Source: an uncultured Parabacteroides sp. (GTDB lineage Bacteria > Bacteroidota > Bacteroidia > Bacteroidales > Tannerellaceae). From it: a stretch of DNA of 35,287 bases. The DNA lies in NCBI GenBank assembly GCA_900541965.1, contig UQLN01000047.1:1-35287 (forward strand), written 5' to 3'. Numbering within the stretch: position 1 is the stretch's first letter; every line of letters begins with the position of its first letter. The notes below the pieces were generated by a model. That model did not search any database and was not told the origin of the DNA. It was given only the letters and a program-made list of their open reading frames with translations. The position numbers were made by a program, and so were the translations under genes. Below, piece after piece: positions 8,456-15,614 of the stretch.

Positions 8456-9124
8456 ATGAACGACATTTTAGAACAAATCGCATTATGTGTGGAGAACGGG
8501 AAAATAAATCAAAAATCTCCCTATCCGCCAAGCATGAAAGGGCAGTTGGGGGCCGACGAACTTACTATGCAGGCATTGGAAGAGGGCGTTGCACCTACTG
8601 ATGTCCTCTCAAAAGGCCTGATTGTCGGTATGGGACGTATCGGTGTGAAATTCCGTGAAAACAAAGTCTTCGTGCCCCAGGTCTTGATGAGTGCCAAAGC
8701 CATGAGTGGGGCGATGGCGCATCTGAAGAAGTATTTTATGGATGGTTCCGTCAAACGGAAAGGGAAGCTGATCATCGGTACGGTGGAAGGCGATTTGCAT
8801 GATATCGGGAAGAACCTGGTGAGTATGATCGCCGAAGGAAACGGATATGAGGTAATAGATTTAGGCGTGGATGTTCCTGCCGAGAAGTTTATCGATGCCA
8901 TAAAGGTGAATCCGGGTGCATTTGTAGGAATGTCAGCCTTGCTGACGACAACGATGGCCAATATGGAAAAAATCAACAAGCAGATCAAGTCGGAATTTCC
9001 CGAAGTCATCACCTGTGTGGGAGGTGCACCGTTGAACAATGAGTTCGCCCAAAAGATCGGCGCCGATTATTATACGGACGAACCGCAGGCATTGGTGGAG
9101 ATATTGGATAAGCTGGTTGCATAA
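8456..9124 (+). CDS. Corrinoid (cobalamin-binding) methyltransferase subunit, MtaC/MtbC type
   Basis: A 222-residue two-domain corrinoid shuttle protein. The N-terminal helical cap (about 1-98) ends in the typical PQVLMSAKAMSGAMAHLKK segment. The Rossmann-like B12-binding domain (about 102-222) has the base-off/His-on signature GDLHDIGKN (Asp113, His115 as lower cobalt ligand, Gly117), the Ser160-ALLTTTM loop and CVGGAPLN (Gly189-Gly190). Such proteins carry a methyl group on cobalt between a substrate-specific methyltransferase (MT-I) and an acceptor methyltransferase (MT-II). I chose the ATG at 8456 because upstream in-frame options are a TTG only. There is no signal peptide, so it is cytoplasmic. 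The two UroD-fold proteins and the activase that follow are its expected partners. Confidence 0.92.
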   Translation: MNDILEQIALCVENGKINQKSPYPPSMKGQLGADELTMQALEEGVAPTDVLSKGLIVGMGRIGVKFRENKVFVPQVLMSAKAMSGAMAHLKKYFMDGSVKRKGKLIIGTVEGDLHDIGKNLVSMIAEGNGYEVIDLGVDVPAEKFIDAIKVNPGAFVGMSALLTTTMANMEKINKQIKSEFPEVITCVGGAPLNNEFAQKIGADYYTDEPQALVEILDKLVA

Positions 9125-9135
9125 AAAAGAATGGT

Positions 9136-10137
9136 ATGAATGTAGATAATTGGATCAGTGATATTATAAATGTACGCGAACGTTGTACCGTGCCGATTAT
9201 GACCCATCCCGGCATCGAGATGATAGGGGCAACCGTGAAAGATGCTGTTCAGAGCGGAGAGAAGCATGCACAGGCAATCTATGAACTGAGCAAGAAGTAT
9301 CCGTCGAAGGCGGCTACCGTGATCATGGACCTGACAGTAGAAGCGGAAGCGTTTGGGAGTTCCATTGCATTCCCTGAAAACGATATGCCGCATATTCTGG
9401 GAAGCCTGGTCGATTCGGAAAGTATAGAAGGATTGCAGATACCTTCTTTGTCATCCGGCAGGATACCTGAGTATATACTGGCTAATAAAATGGCGGTCGG
9501 GATGATCACGGATAAACCGGTTTTTGCTGGGGCTATCGGTCCTTTCTCTCTTGCCGGAAGATTATATGGCATGTCGGAGATTATGATTGCTTGTTATCTG
9601 GAACCGGAAGCTATAGCTCTGCTGCTCGATAAATGTACCCGTTTTATAGAAGATTATTGTATGGAACTGAAACGGACGGGATGCTCCGGGGTTATAATTG
9701 CCGAACCGGCTGCCGGATTGTTATCGAACGAAGATTGTTTACAGTTCTCTTCCGTATATGTAAAAAATATCATCGACAAAGTACAGGATGATTCGTTCAT
9801 GGTAGTTCTGCATAACTGCGGTAATACCGGTCAGTGTACAGACGCCATGATATCCACCGGAGCGAAAGCCTATCATTTCGGAAATGCTATATCGATGACG
9901 GAAGTTTTGAAACAATGTCCGGGGGATACGTTGGTCATGGGGAATATCGATCCGGTAGGAGTGCTCCGTATGATGTCACCGGAAGAGATCGAAAAAGAGG
10001 TAACTTCATTATTGGAACAGACGGCAGAGTACCCGAATTTTGTACTGTCGACCGGCTGTGATGTGCCTCCTTGCGTACCGGAAGAAAATATCCGGGCCTA
10101 TTATAATGCTTTATCAGCTTTCAATCGTAGCATGTAA
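9136..10137 (+). CDS. MtaA/CmuA-type methylcorrinoid methyltransferase (UroD fold) with intact zinc site
   Basis: A 333-residue TIM-barrel protein of the uroporphyrinogen decarboxylase superfamily, in the branch of methylcorrinoid:thiol methyltransferases. The zinc ligands of that branch are visible: His226-x-Cys228 in VLHNCGN and Cys308 in STGCDVPP, followed by the typical VPEENIRA. AGAIGPFSLAGRLYG (131-145) is also characteristic. In methanogens MtaA and MtbA pass the methyl group from a corrinoid protein to coenzyme M. Coenzyme M is not expected here, so the acceptor (perhaps homocysteine or tetrahydrofolate) is unknown. It starts 11 bases after the corrinoid protein gene, which argues for a physical partnership. 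It is not a haem-pathway HemE. Confidence 0.88.
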   Translation: MNVDNWISDIINVRERCTVPIMTHPGIEMIGATVKDAVQSGEKHAQAIYELSKKYPSKAATVIMDLTVEAEAFGSSIAFPENDMPHILGSLVDSESIEGLQIPSLSSGRIPEYILANKMAVGMITDKPVFAGAIGPFSLAGRLYGMSEIMIACYLEPEAIALLLDKCTRFIEDYCMELKRTGCSGVIIAEPAAGLLSNEDCLQFSSVYVKNIIDKVQDDSFMVVLHNCGNTGQCTDAMISTGAKAYHFGNAISMTEVLKQCPGDTLVMGNIDPVGVLRMMSPEEIEKEVTSLLEQTAEYPNFVLSTGCDVPPCVPEENIRAYYNALSAFNRSM

Positions 10138-10148
10138 ATGATGTTTTG

Positions 10149-10859
10149 ATGGCTGCATTTAGTTATTATAGTCCGACAATCCGGGAAACAGGTATTCTTC
10201 CGGATGATCTGCTGGAAATGCTGCATGAAGAAGACCGTTCTCCGGATAATCCGGTAGTGTGCGAGGTAACGGAGGTTTTTGAGCAACTCCCTGCAATTTC
10301 AGATATACGGGGAGGCTATGCCGTTTTTGAGGACATAGAACGGTTTCCGGAAACAGGAGAGATACGGATAGCGGGACAGACTATAAAAACATCCCGTAAA
10401 ATCTGCCGGCTGATGGAAGGAGCAGAAAAGATCGCCGTTTTTATCTGTACGGCCGGACAGGGATTTTCGGATTATTCCGGAAAGTACAATAAAGAAGGTG
10501 AGTATCTGAAAGGGTATATCGTGGATACGATGGGAAGTGTCGTTGTTGAAAAGTCTATGGATTTTATTCAGTCTGAACTGGAGAAGCAAGTACAGTCGGA
10601 AGGAATGAAAATAACCAATCGGTACAGTCCCGGTTATTGCAACTGGCCTGTCGACGATCAGAAGCGGCTTTTCTCATTAGTACCGGCTCATACATGTGAA
10701 ATCTCACTTTCAGCCAGCTGCCTGATGGTCCCGATCAAATCGGTAAGCGGTATTATCGGCATCGGCAGGAATGTGCGGAAAAGTAGTTATTCCTGTGATA
10801 TCTGCAACAATCTCACCTGTATTTACCGGAAGGTAAAAAATAAGAATAATCAACATTGA
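10149..10859 (+). CDS. Stand-alone MetH-activation-domain protein, probable corrinoid reactivase
   Basis: A 236-residue cytoplasmic protein related to the C-terminal reactivation domain of B12-dependent methionine synthase. The SAM-site motif R-x3-G-Y is present as RYSPGYCNWP (Arg158 to Tyr163), and the conserved LVP...LSASCLMVPIKSVSGIIGIG segment follows (178-206). The tail carries a cysteine cluster, CDICNNLTC (Cys216, Cys219, Cys224), with Cys164 inside the SAM motif. Together these could hold an iron-sulfur cluster or metal. The likely role is to reduce inactive cob(II)alamin on the neighbouring corrinoid protein back to the active state. Start at ATG 10149. A TTG one codon upstream is ignored. 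It lies 11 bases after the MtaA-like gene. Confidence 0.85.
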   Translation: MAAFSYYSPTIRETGILPDDLLEMLHEEDRSPDNPVVCEVTEVFEQLPAISDIRGGYAVFEDIERFPETGEIRIAGQTIKTSRKICRLMEGAEKIAVFICTAGQGFSDYSGKYNKEGEYLKGYIVDTMGSVVVEKSMDFIQSELEKQVQSEGMKITNRYSPGYCNWPVDDQKRLFSLVPAHTCEISLSASCLMVPIKSVSGIIGIGRNVRKSSYSCDICNNLTCIYRKVKNKNNQH

Positions 10860-10887
10860 ATAAGCAATAAATAAACTGTTAACAGAT

Positions 10888-11958
10888 ATGGATAATATGA
10901 CTCCCAAAGAACGTATTTGGGCAACAATAAACCGTCAGCCGGTCGATCGTCCGCCCGTCGACCTCTGGTGTACACCCGAAGTACTTGATTCACTCCGGAA
11001 ATATACTTCATTGCAAGATGAAATGGCTGTTTATAATAAGTTGGGTATAGATAAAATTGTCTGGATATTTCCCGGTTACGGAGGACGTTTCTTCGATCCG
11101 AACGATAGCGGGGAGATAACGATGTGGGGTGTTCCTACCCGGATGGTAAAGGCTGGCCTGGCAACTTACCAGGAATATATCGATCCGCCGATTGCCGATT
11201 ATATGGATCCGTCCCAGCTGGCTGGTTATCATTCCTGGCCTGACCCGGATAAATTTGATTATGCAGGAGCAAAGGCGTTGGCAAAAGAAGCACGTTCCTG
11301 GAATTTCGCAACGATAGGTCCCTGGATATCTCATTTTGAGATTTATTGCCAGATGCGCGGATTGGAAAATGCCCTGATGGATACGTTGGCAAATCCTGAT
11401 TTCCTGGATGAAACGGTAGAGCGTATCGACGCCATTCAAACCGTCATGCTGGAACGGATGCTGACTGAATTGAACGATGAACTCGATATTGTATTTATCA
11501 GTGATGATATGGGAATGCAGGATAGTATGCTGATTTCCCTGGATTCGTGGGAGATGCATTTCAAGCACAGGCTGAAGAACTGGTGCGACCTTATCCATAG
11601 TTATGGCAAGAAGGTATTGTATCATACGGATGGTGCAGTCCTTCCTTTGGTACCGGGATTGATCGAGTGCGGTATAGATATTCTGAATCCGATACAGCAT
11701 GTTTGTCCGGGTATGGACAGGGCTAATCTGAAACAGCAATACGGGAAAGAACTTATTTTTCACGGGGGAGTAGAGAACCAACGTATCTTACCGATGGGGA
11801 CAGTCGGTGAAGTGATCGATGAAACCCGGAAATGTCTTGAAACGCTAGGCAAAGACGGTGGTTATATCTGTTGTTCATGTCATAATGCACAAGCTGGAAC
11901 ACCAGTGGAAAATATTCTGGCAATGATAGATACGGTGAAAACATACAAGCAAAAATAA
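10888..11958 (+). CDS. UroD-fold protein, candidate substrate-specific (MT-I) demethylase
   Basis: A 356-residue protein of the uroporphyrinogen decarboxylase superfamily, opening with the standard MTPKERIWATINRQPVDRPP block. The C-terminal half has LYHTDGAV (244-251), GIDILNPIQ (262-270), LIFHGGVENQRILP (289-302) and GGYICCSCHNAQAGTP (324-339). Unlike the MtaA-like gene upstream, the H-x-C pair is replaced by His246-x-Asp248, while a cysteine group (328, 329, 331) and His332 lie near the third-ligand position. This difference suggests it does not share the thiol-acceptor role. Being the last gene of a corrinoid cassette, it is the best candidate for the enzyme that takes the methyl group from the substrate. 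That role is inference, and a decarboxylase or other function is not excluded. Confidence 0.8.
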   Translation: MDNMTPKERIWATINRQPVDRPPVDLWCTPEVLDSLRKYTSLQDEMAVYNKLGIDKIVWIFPGYGGRFFDPNDSGEITMWGVPTRMVKAGLATYQEYIDPPIADYMDPSQLAGYHSWPDPDKFDYAGAKALAKEARSWNFATIGPWISHFEIYCQMRGLENALMDTLANPDFLDETVERIDAIQTVMLERMLTELNDELDIVFISDDMGMQDSMLISLDSWEMHFKHRLKNWCDLIHSYGKKVLYHTDGAVLPLVPGLIECGIDILNPIQHVCPGMDRANLKQQYGKELIFHGGVENQRILPMGTVGEVIDETRKCLETLGKDGGYICCSCHNAQAGTPVENILAMIDTVKTYKQK

Positions 11959-11985
11959 GTTTTGTTATAAGGTCTGATACGGTGT

Positions 11986-12927
11986 TTAAAGAGCTGTCTT
12001 CCCGTCATTTTCTGAATCGGAAATATGTTGTAGTTGGTTTGAAGAAAGCTGTTCCCTGTAAGCTAAAGGAGTGAATCCGGTATATTTTTTGAAAAGTGCG
12101 GTAAAATAAGTTGCATCTTCATAGCCGACCATATAGGATATCTCTTTGACACTCAGGGAGGAATTGAGCAGGAGGCTTTTGGCTTTCTGTAGTTTTAATT
12201 CTAATATAAAACGAGCCGGCGAGACATTCGTATATTCTTTGAATAGTTTCCTGAACCAGGAGTATCCCATATTGATCTGTTGAGCGACATCTTTAGGGGA
12301 TATTCCTGTAAGGAAATTTTCCCTCATGATTATACGGGCCTGGTTGATTTGCTGGATAACGACATCATTTGTGAAATGTTGGTTGCAGTCATAATAGATA
12401 GCCATTCCCAGGATGAGGTTGCCAATCCCGGCCAGTGTTTGCTGGTAGGTGGCTTGCTCGGAGAATGCGAAGTCTATAGCTTGGTTGAATAACTGGATGA
12501 TATCTTCGCGCAACCCGACTTTATAAACTAACCGGTTTGTTCCGAAGAAGCCGTTTTTGAACCTTGCATCCAGATGAGGACCATGCATGCCTATCCAGTA
12601 TTCCTGCCATCCAGTTTTTTTGTCCGGATAGTAGCTATGCCATGTATAGGGAGGTATTATCAGCATATCTCCGGCTGTTATCGGAATACTTTCATCGGGA
12701 GAAGTGAAGTAAGTCCCTTTCCCTTTAGAAATATAAATGAGCTGGTAATTATCGAGTATACGTCCGTTTTGGGGAGTAAAGTAATAATCTGTGGGATGTC
12801 CTACTTTGGGCGGATAGATTTTATAGTCTTTGCTGATTTCTGCCTGACCTACATTGTCAACGATCAATCCCCAGAGTAAATCTCTTTCGCTACTGACGAG
12901 GTATTTGAAAAGATTTTTGTTTTTCAT
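11986..12927 (-). CDS. AraC-family transcriptional regulator
   Basis: A 313-residue one-component sensor-regulator. The N-terminal cupin (about 40-150: YYFTPQNGRILDNYQLIYIS, then ITAGDMLIIPPYTWHSYYPD) would bind a small ligand. The C-terminal AraC/XylS DNA-binding domain (about 205-300) has both helix-turn-helix units: ISPKDVAQQINMGYSWFRKLFKEYT, split across the first, and LSVKEISYMVGYEDATYFTA in the second, ending FTPLAYREQ. It sits between the rightward operon and the divergent GH78 gene. Rhamnose or a rhamnoside breakdown product is a reasonable ligand guess, because RhaS/RhaR-type regulators of this family control rhamnose genes in other bacteria. It converges with the UroD-like gene across a 27-base gap with no terminator. 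Confidence 0.9.
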   Translation of the reverse strand: MKNKNLFKYLVSSERDLLWGLIVDNVGQAEISKDYKIYPPKVGHPTDYYFTPQNGRILDNYQLIYISKGKGTYFTSPDESIPITAGDMLIIPPYTWHSYYPDKKTGWQEYWIGMHGPHLDARFKNGFFGTNRLVYKVGLREDIIQLFNQAIDFAFSEQATYQQTLAGIGNLILGMAIYYDCNQHFTNDVVIQQINQARIIMRENFLTGISPKDVAQQINMGYSWFRKLFKEYTNVSPARFILELKLQKAKSLLLNSSLSVKEISYMVGYEDATYFTALFKKYTGFTPLAYREQLSSNQLQHISDSENDGKTAL

Positions 12928-12950
12928 ATTCAGATGCAGTGAACTTTGTA

Positions 12951-12958
12951 CAAATATA
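12951..12958 (-). promoter_or_regulatory. -7 box of a promoter for the AraC regulator
   Basis: The minus strand reads TATATTTG, matching TAnnTTTG, 24 bases upstream of the regulator's start codon in the 128-bp divergent region shared with GH78. A -33 element is not clear. For the opposite direction, a TATCTTCG at 13008-13015 could serve GH78 but is weaker. Confidence 0.4.
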
Positions 12959-13055
12959 TATAAATCATATTACAATGGCAAGAGAACCATATTTGTTATG
13001 ATTGTACTATCTTCGGATTGCGTTAAATAGTTATTTATAAGTTAAAATTGTAGTT

Positions 13056-15515
13056 ATGTTTAAAAACTTGATTCTGTTTACGAAAATATTATTCCTGACA
13101 CCGTTGTTCGTACTGGCTGCTAGTCCGGGAGGAAAAGACTTGAAGAAGTTGCCGTATCCTCCTTTGAAGGGTGTTCCGACAGGAGAGAAGATCACTTGCT
13201 CGCCGGACCCATTGGTCAATTACCGGTGGAAAAGTCCCGATGCCGACGATGATCTGGAAGTGTACACACGGAAACCGGTTTCTGTTACATGTGATGAACC
13301 GATGAATATGACGGTAAAAGGTAATTCGGACTTAACAATTACCGGAGCATGTAATATCATGTTCGATTTCGGTCAGGTCAATGCCGGTTGGCTGGAATTT
13401 GAATGTGATGATATGCTGGCTACTGTCGAATGCAGTATCAGCGAGTTCAATGAACCGGCTGTTTTCAATCTGGGTTCCGAGCATCCGGTAAAGACGGCTG
13501 TGCCTGAGCAATATGGTAAAACGTATCGTTTAGAGTTGAATAAACAATTGTATGAAGGTGTACGTTTTGCCTGGATACATTTGAAAGATGTGTCTAAGAA
13601 ATTCAGGATACGGAATGTCCGGTTGGTCTGCCAGACGAAGCCGACTAATTATGAAGGTAGTTTCAACAGTAACGACGAACAGTTGAACCGTATCTGGTAC
13701 ACTGCCGCCTATACTGTCCGGCTCAATTTGCTGAAAGATTATTTCGGTGCCATTCTGATGGAACGGAGTGACCGTCATTCGTGGACCGGTGATGCACATA
13801 CTTCACAGGCTGCCGCTCTTGTCGCTTTTGGTAATTATGATTTTGTCCGTAAGAACATTCTTTATACGGCGGAACAGTTTAATGGTATCCTGAGTTATTC
13901 TCTTTATTGGGTACAGAGCTTACTGGATTATTATCAATATACCGGAGATCAGTCTCTTTTGGATTCTTTATGTAATAATGCCTGCAATAAACTGGATATC
14001 GCTTATCAGCATTATGAACAAAGTCCTTCGGTCTCTTTTTACGGATGGGACGAACGGTTAGGGGCTGGTTTTGAGAATCCGAACTGTAAAGAGACACATA
14101 CGGCATATAAAATGTTATCTATTCAGACCTGGAAGAGGTTCGCAAAGGCGATGAATGATTGTGGCCGGCAGGATCTGTCCCGGAAATATGAAACGTATGC
14201 CTATGAAAAGCAACAGCAATTGCAGTGTAGTCCGGACTGGCAGGAAGGGTTGGATATATTTGCCGCTTCTGATGCAGTGAATGCAGGTGTCGTTTCTCCT
14301 GAGGAGGTCTCTTCTTTATGGAATAATGTTTTTGGCGATCGCTTGCAGCGTGTATCCTATTCTCCTTTCAACCAGTATTTTGTAATCAATGCACTGGCTC
14401 GTTTGGGGCGTTATGGAGAAGCGATGAATACGATCGATGATTGCTGGGGAGGACAGTTACGTTATGGAGCGACAACATTTTTTGAAGTATTCCGTCCTTC
14501 ATGGAATCTCTGTAAACTGGCGGATAATGATGCACCGGTCAATAACCAGTGCGGATATACCAGTTTTACTCATCCCTGGAGTGCCGGTGTAGCGAAATGG
14601 TTGAGTGAAGAGATTTTAGGTGTAAAACCGGAGGTTCCGGGATTTAAAACTTTTACCGTTTGTCCCCATCTGACTACCGGATTGACCCGTATCGACGGGG
14701 CTGTTCCTACTCCTCATGGGAAAATACGGGTTTATATGGATGCAAAGGAAGGAAAAGGTTCTTTGTCTGTTCCTGCCGGAACAACAGGGCGCTTGGCTAT
14801 ACCTCTTATGGGAGCTGCAAATATAGAAATCAAAATGGACGGACAAACGGTACAGCCGGAAAAGAAGAACGCCACTCACGTTTATTTACCTGTTTTGAAT
14901 GAAGGATCGCATATATTCAGCTTTTCTTATGACCGTCCTGTTGAAAGCCCGGTGGTTGAAGAAGAACTCAAGTACTGCTATCCGGCTTCGACGGTAAAGG
15001 AAGATACTTTGACTCAGGGTGACTGGAAAGGAGTATATGGTTCGAAAGGATATATTTTGTTCAATTACGACGGGGAAGGTGCACACCGGACTAAGCTGCC
15101 GAAGCAATGTCAAAGTATCATTTGCCAGCGAGAAGAAAATTCCAGCTATATGAATACGGCTTCTGACAAACGGGCATTGGTCTCCAATATTGAAAATGAT
15201 GAGAGCCGTAGTTTAGGAGCTATAACGACCTTTGATCCGCAGGTTTGTCGTCAGACGATAACAATAGATGTGGATTACCGGCACGATAAGCCGTATAAAA
15301 TATCTCTTTACTTTGTAGATTGGGATTATAACGGACGGCGGAGCGCGATCGAACTGTTTGATTTACAGAATAAACGTATTTTGTCTCCGGTCCATATGGT
15401 CCGCAATTACGGAATGGGACGTTATGTGACATTTGAAGTCAATCAATCGGTACGTGTCCGTATTTGTCAGGTGCGGGGGGCAAATGCAGCTTGTTCGGCA
15501 CTGTTCCTGGATTAA
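13056..15515 (+). CDS. GH78-family alpha-L-rhamnosidase
   Basis: An exported 819-residue exo-rhamnosidase that releases terminal alpha-L-rhamnose. It has a signal peptide (about 1-22, ending VLAAS), N-terminal beta domains (about 50-200) and the (alpha/alpha)6 catalytic domain (about 205-525). GH78 landmarks are visible: ERSDRHSWTGDAHTSQ (236-251, the family's acidic/WTGD motif containing the general acid region), YGWDERLGAGF (329-339), GATTFFEVF with candidate base Glu477, and HPWSAGVAKWL (506-516). A short beta domain follows, then an extra C-terminal region (about 625-819) not expected for a minimal GH78. There is no lipobox, so it is probably periplasmic. It is transcribed alone, divergently from the AraC regulator, and ends at a strong bidirectional terminator. 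Confidence 0.9.
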   Translation: MFKNLILFTKILFLTPLFVLAASPGGKDLKKLPYPPLKGVPTGEKITCSPDPLVNYRWKSPDADDDLEVYTRKPVSVTCDEPMNMTVKGNSDLTITGACNIMFDFGQVNAGWLEFECDDMLATVECSISEFNEPAVFNLGSEHPVKTAVPEQYGKTYRLELNKQLYEGVRFAWIHLKDVSKKFRIRNVRLVCQTKPTNYEGSFNSNDEQLNRIWYTAAYTVRLNLLKDYFGAILMERSDRHSWTGDAHTSQAAALVAFGNYDFVRKNILYTAEQFNGILSYSLYWVQSLLDYYQYTGDQSLLDSLCNNACNKLDIAYQHYEQSPSVSFYGWDERLGAGFENPNCKETHTAYKMLSIQTWKRFAKAMNDCGRQDLSRKYETYAYEKQQQLQCSPDWQEGLDIFAASDAVNAGVVSPEEVSSLWNNVFGDRLQRVSYSPFNQYFVINALARLGRYGEAMNTIDDCWGGQLRYGATTFFEVFRPSWNLCKLADNDAPVNNQCGYTSFTHPWSAGVAKWLSEEILGVKPEVPGFKTFTVCPHLTTGLTRIDGAVPTPHGKIRVYMDAKEGKGSLSVPAGTTGRLAIPLMGAANIEIKMDGQTVQPEKKNATHVYLPVLNEGSHIFSFSYDRPVESPVVEEELKYCYPASTVKEDTLTQGDWKGVYGSKGYILFNYDGEGAHRTKLPKQCQSIICQREENSSYMNTASDKRALVSNIENDESRSLGAITTFDPQVCRQTITIDVDYRHDKPYKISLYFVDWDYNGRRSAIELFDLQNKRILSPVHMVRNYGMGRYVTFEVNQSVRVRICQVRGANAACSALFLD

Positions 15516-15530
15516 TGGCAGGATTTAATT

Positions 15531-15574
15531 AAAATAAAAAAACTACGGTTTCTCAATGAAACCGTAGTTTTTTT
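15531..15574. terminator. Bidirectional intrinsic terminator
   Basis: A 12-bp perfect inverted repeat, AACTACGGTTTC (15541-15552) and GAAACCGTAGTT (15558-15569), with a TCAAT loop. It is flanked by an A-rich run on the left and a T run on the right. It separates the convergent GH78 and GH106 genes and works for both strands. Confidence 0.92.
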
Positions 15575-15614
15575 ATGAAGCAAGATCTGAAAAGACCTTT
15601 TCAGAAAGGGTTGA

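Noticed and set aside
11008..11781. A 257-codon open frame antisense to the second UroD-fold gene
   Set aside because: It lies wholly inside a gene with clear family motifs, and its translation has no recognisable domain. Similar long antisense frames occur at 18138-18758 and 33844-34464 for the same reason.
9136..11958. Reading the two UroD-fold genes as haem biosynthesis HemE
   Set aside because: One has the MtaA zinc ligands and both sit in a corrinoid operon with an activase. No other haem genes are present.
12928..13055. Shared operator repeats for the AraC regulator upstream of GH78 and upstream of the 5934 gene
   Set aside because: By eye no sequence longer than random A/T-rich matches is common to the two regions, so I could not support a site.
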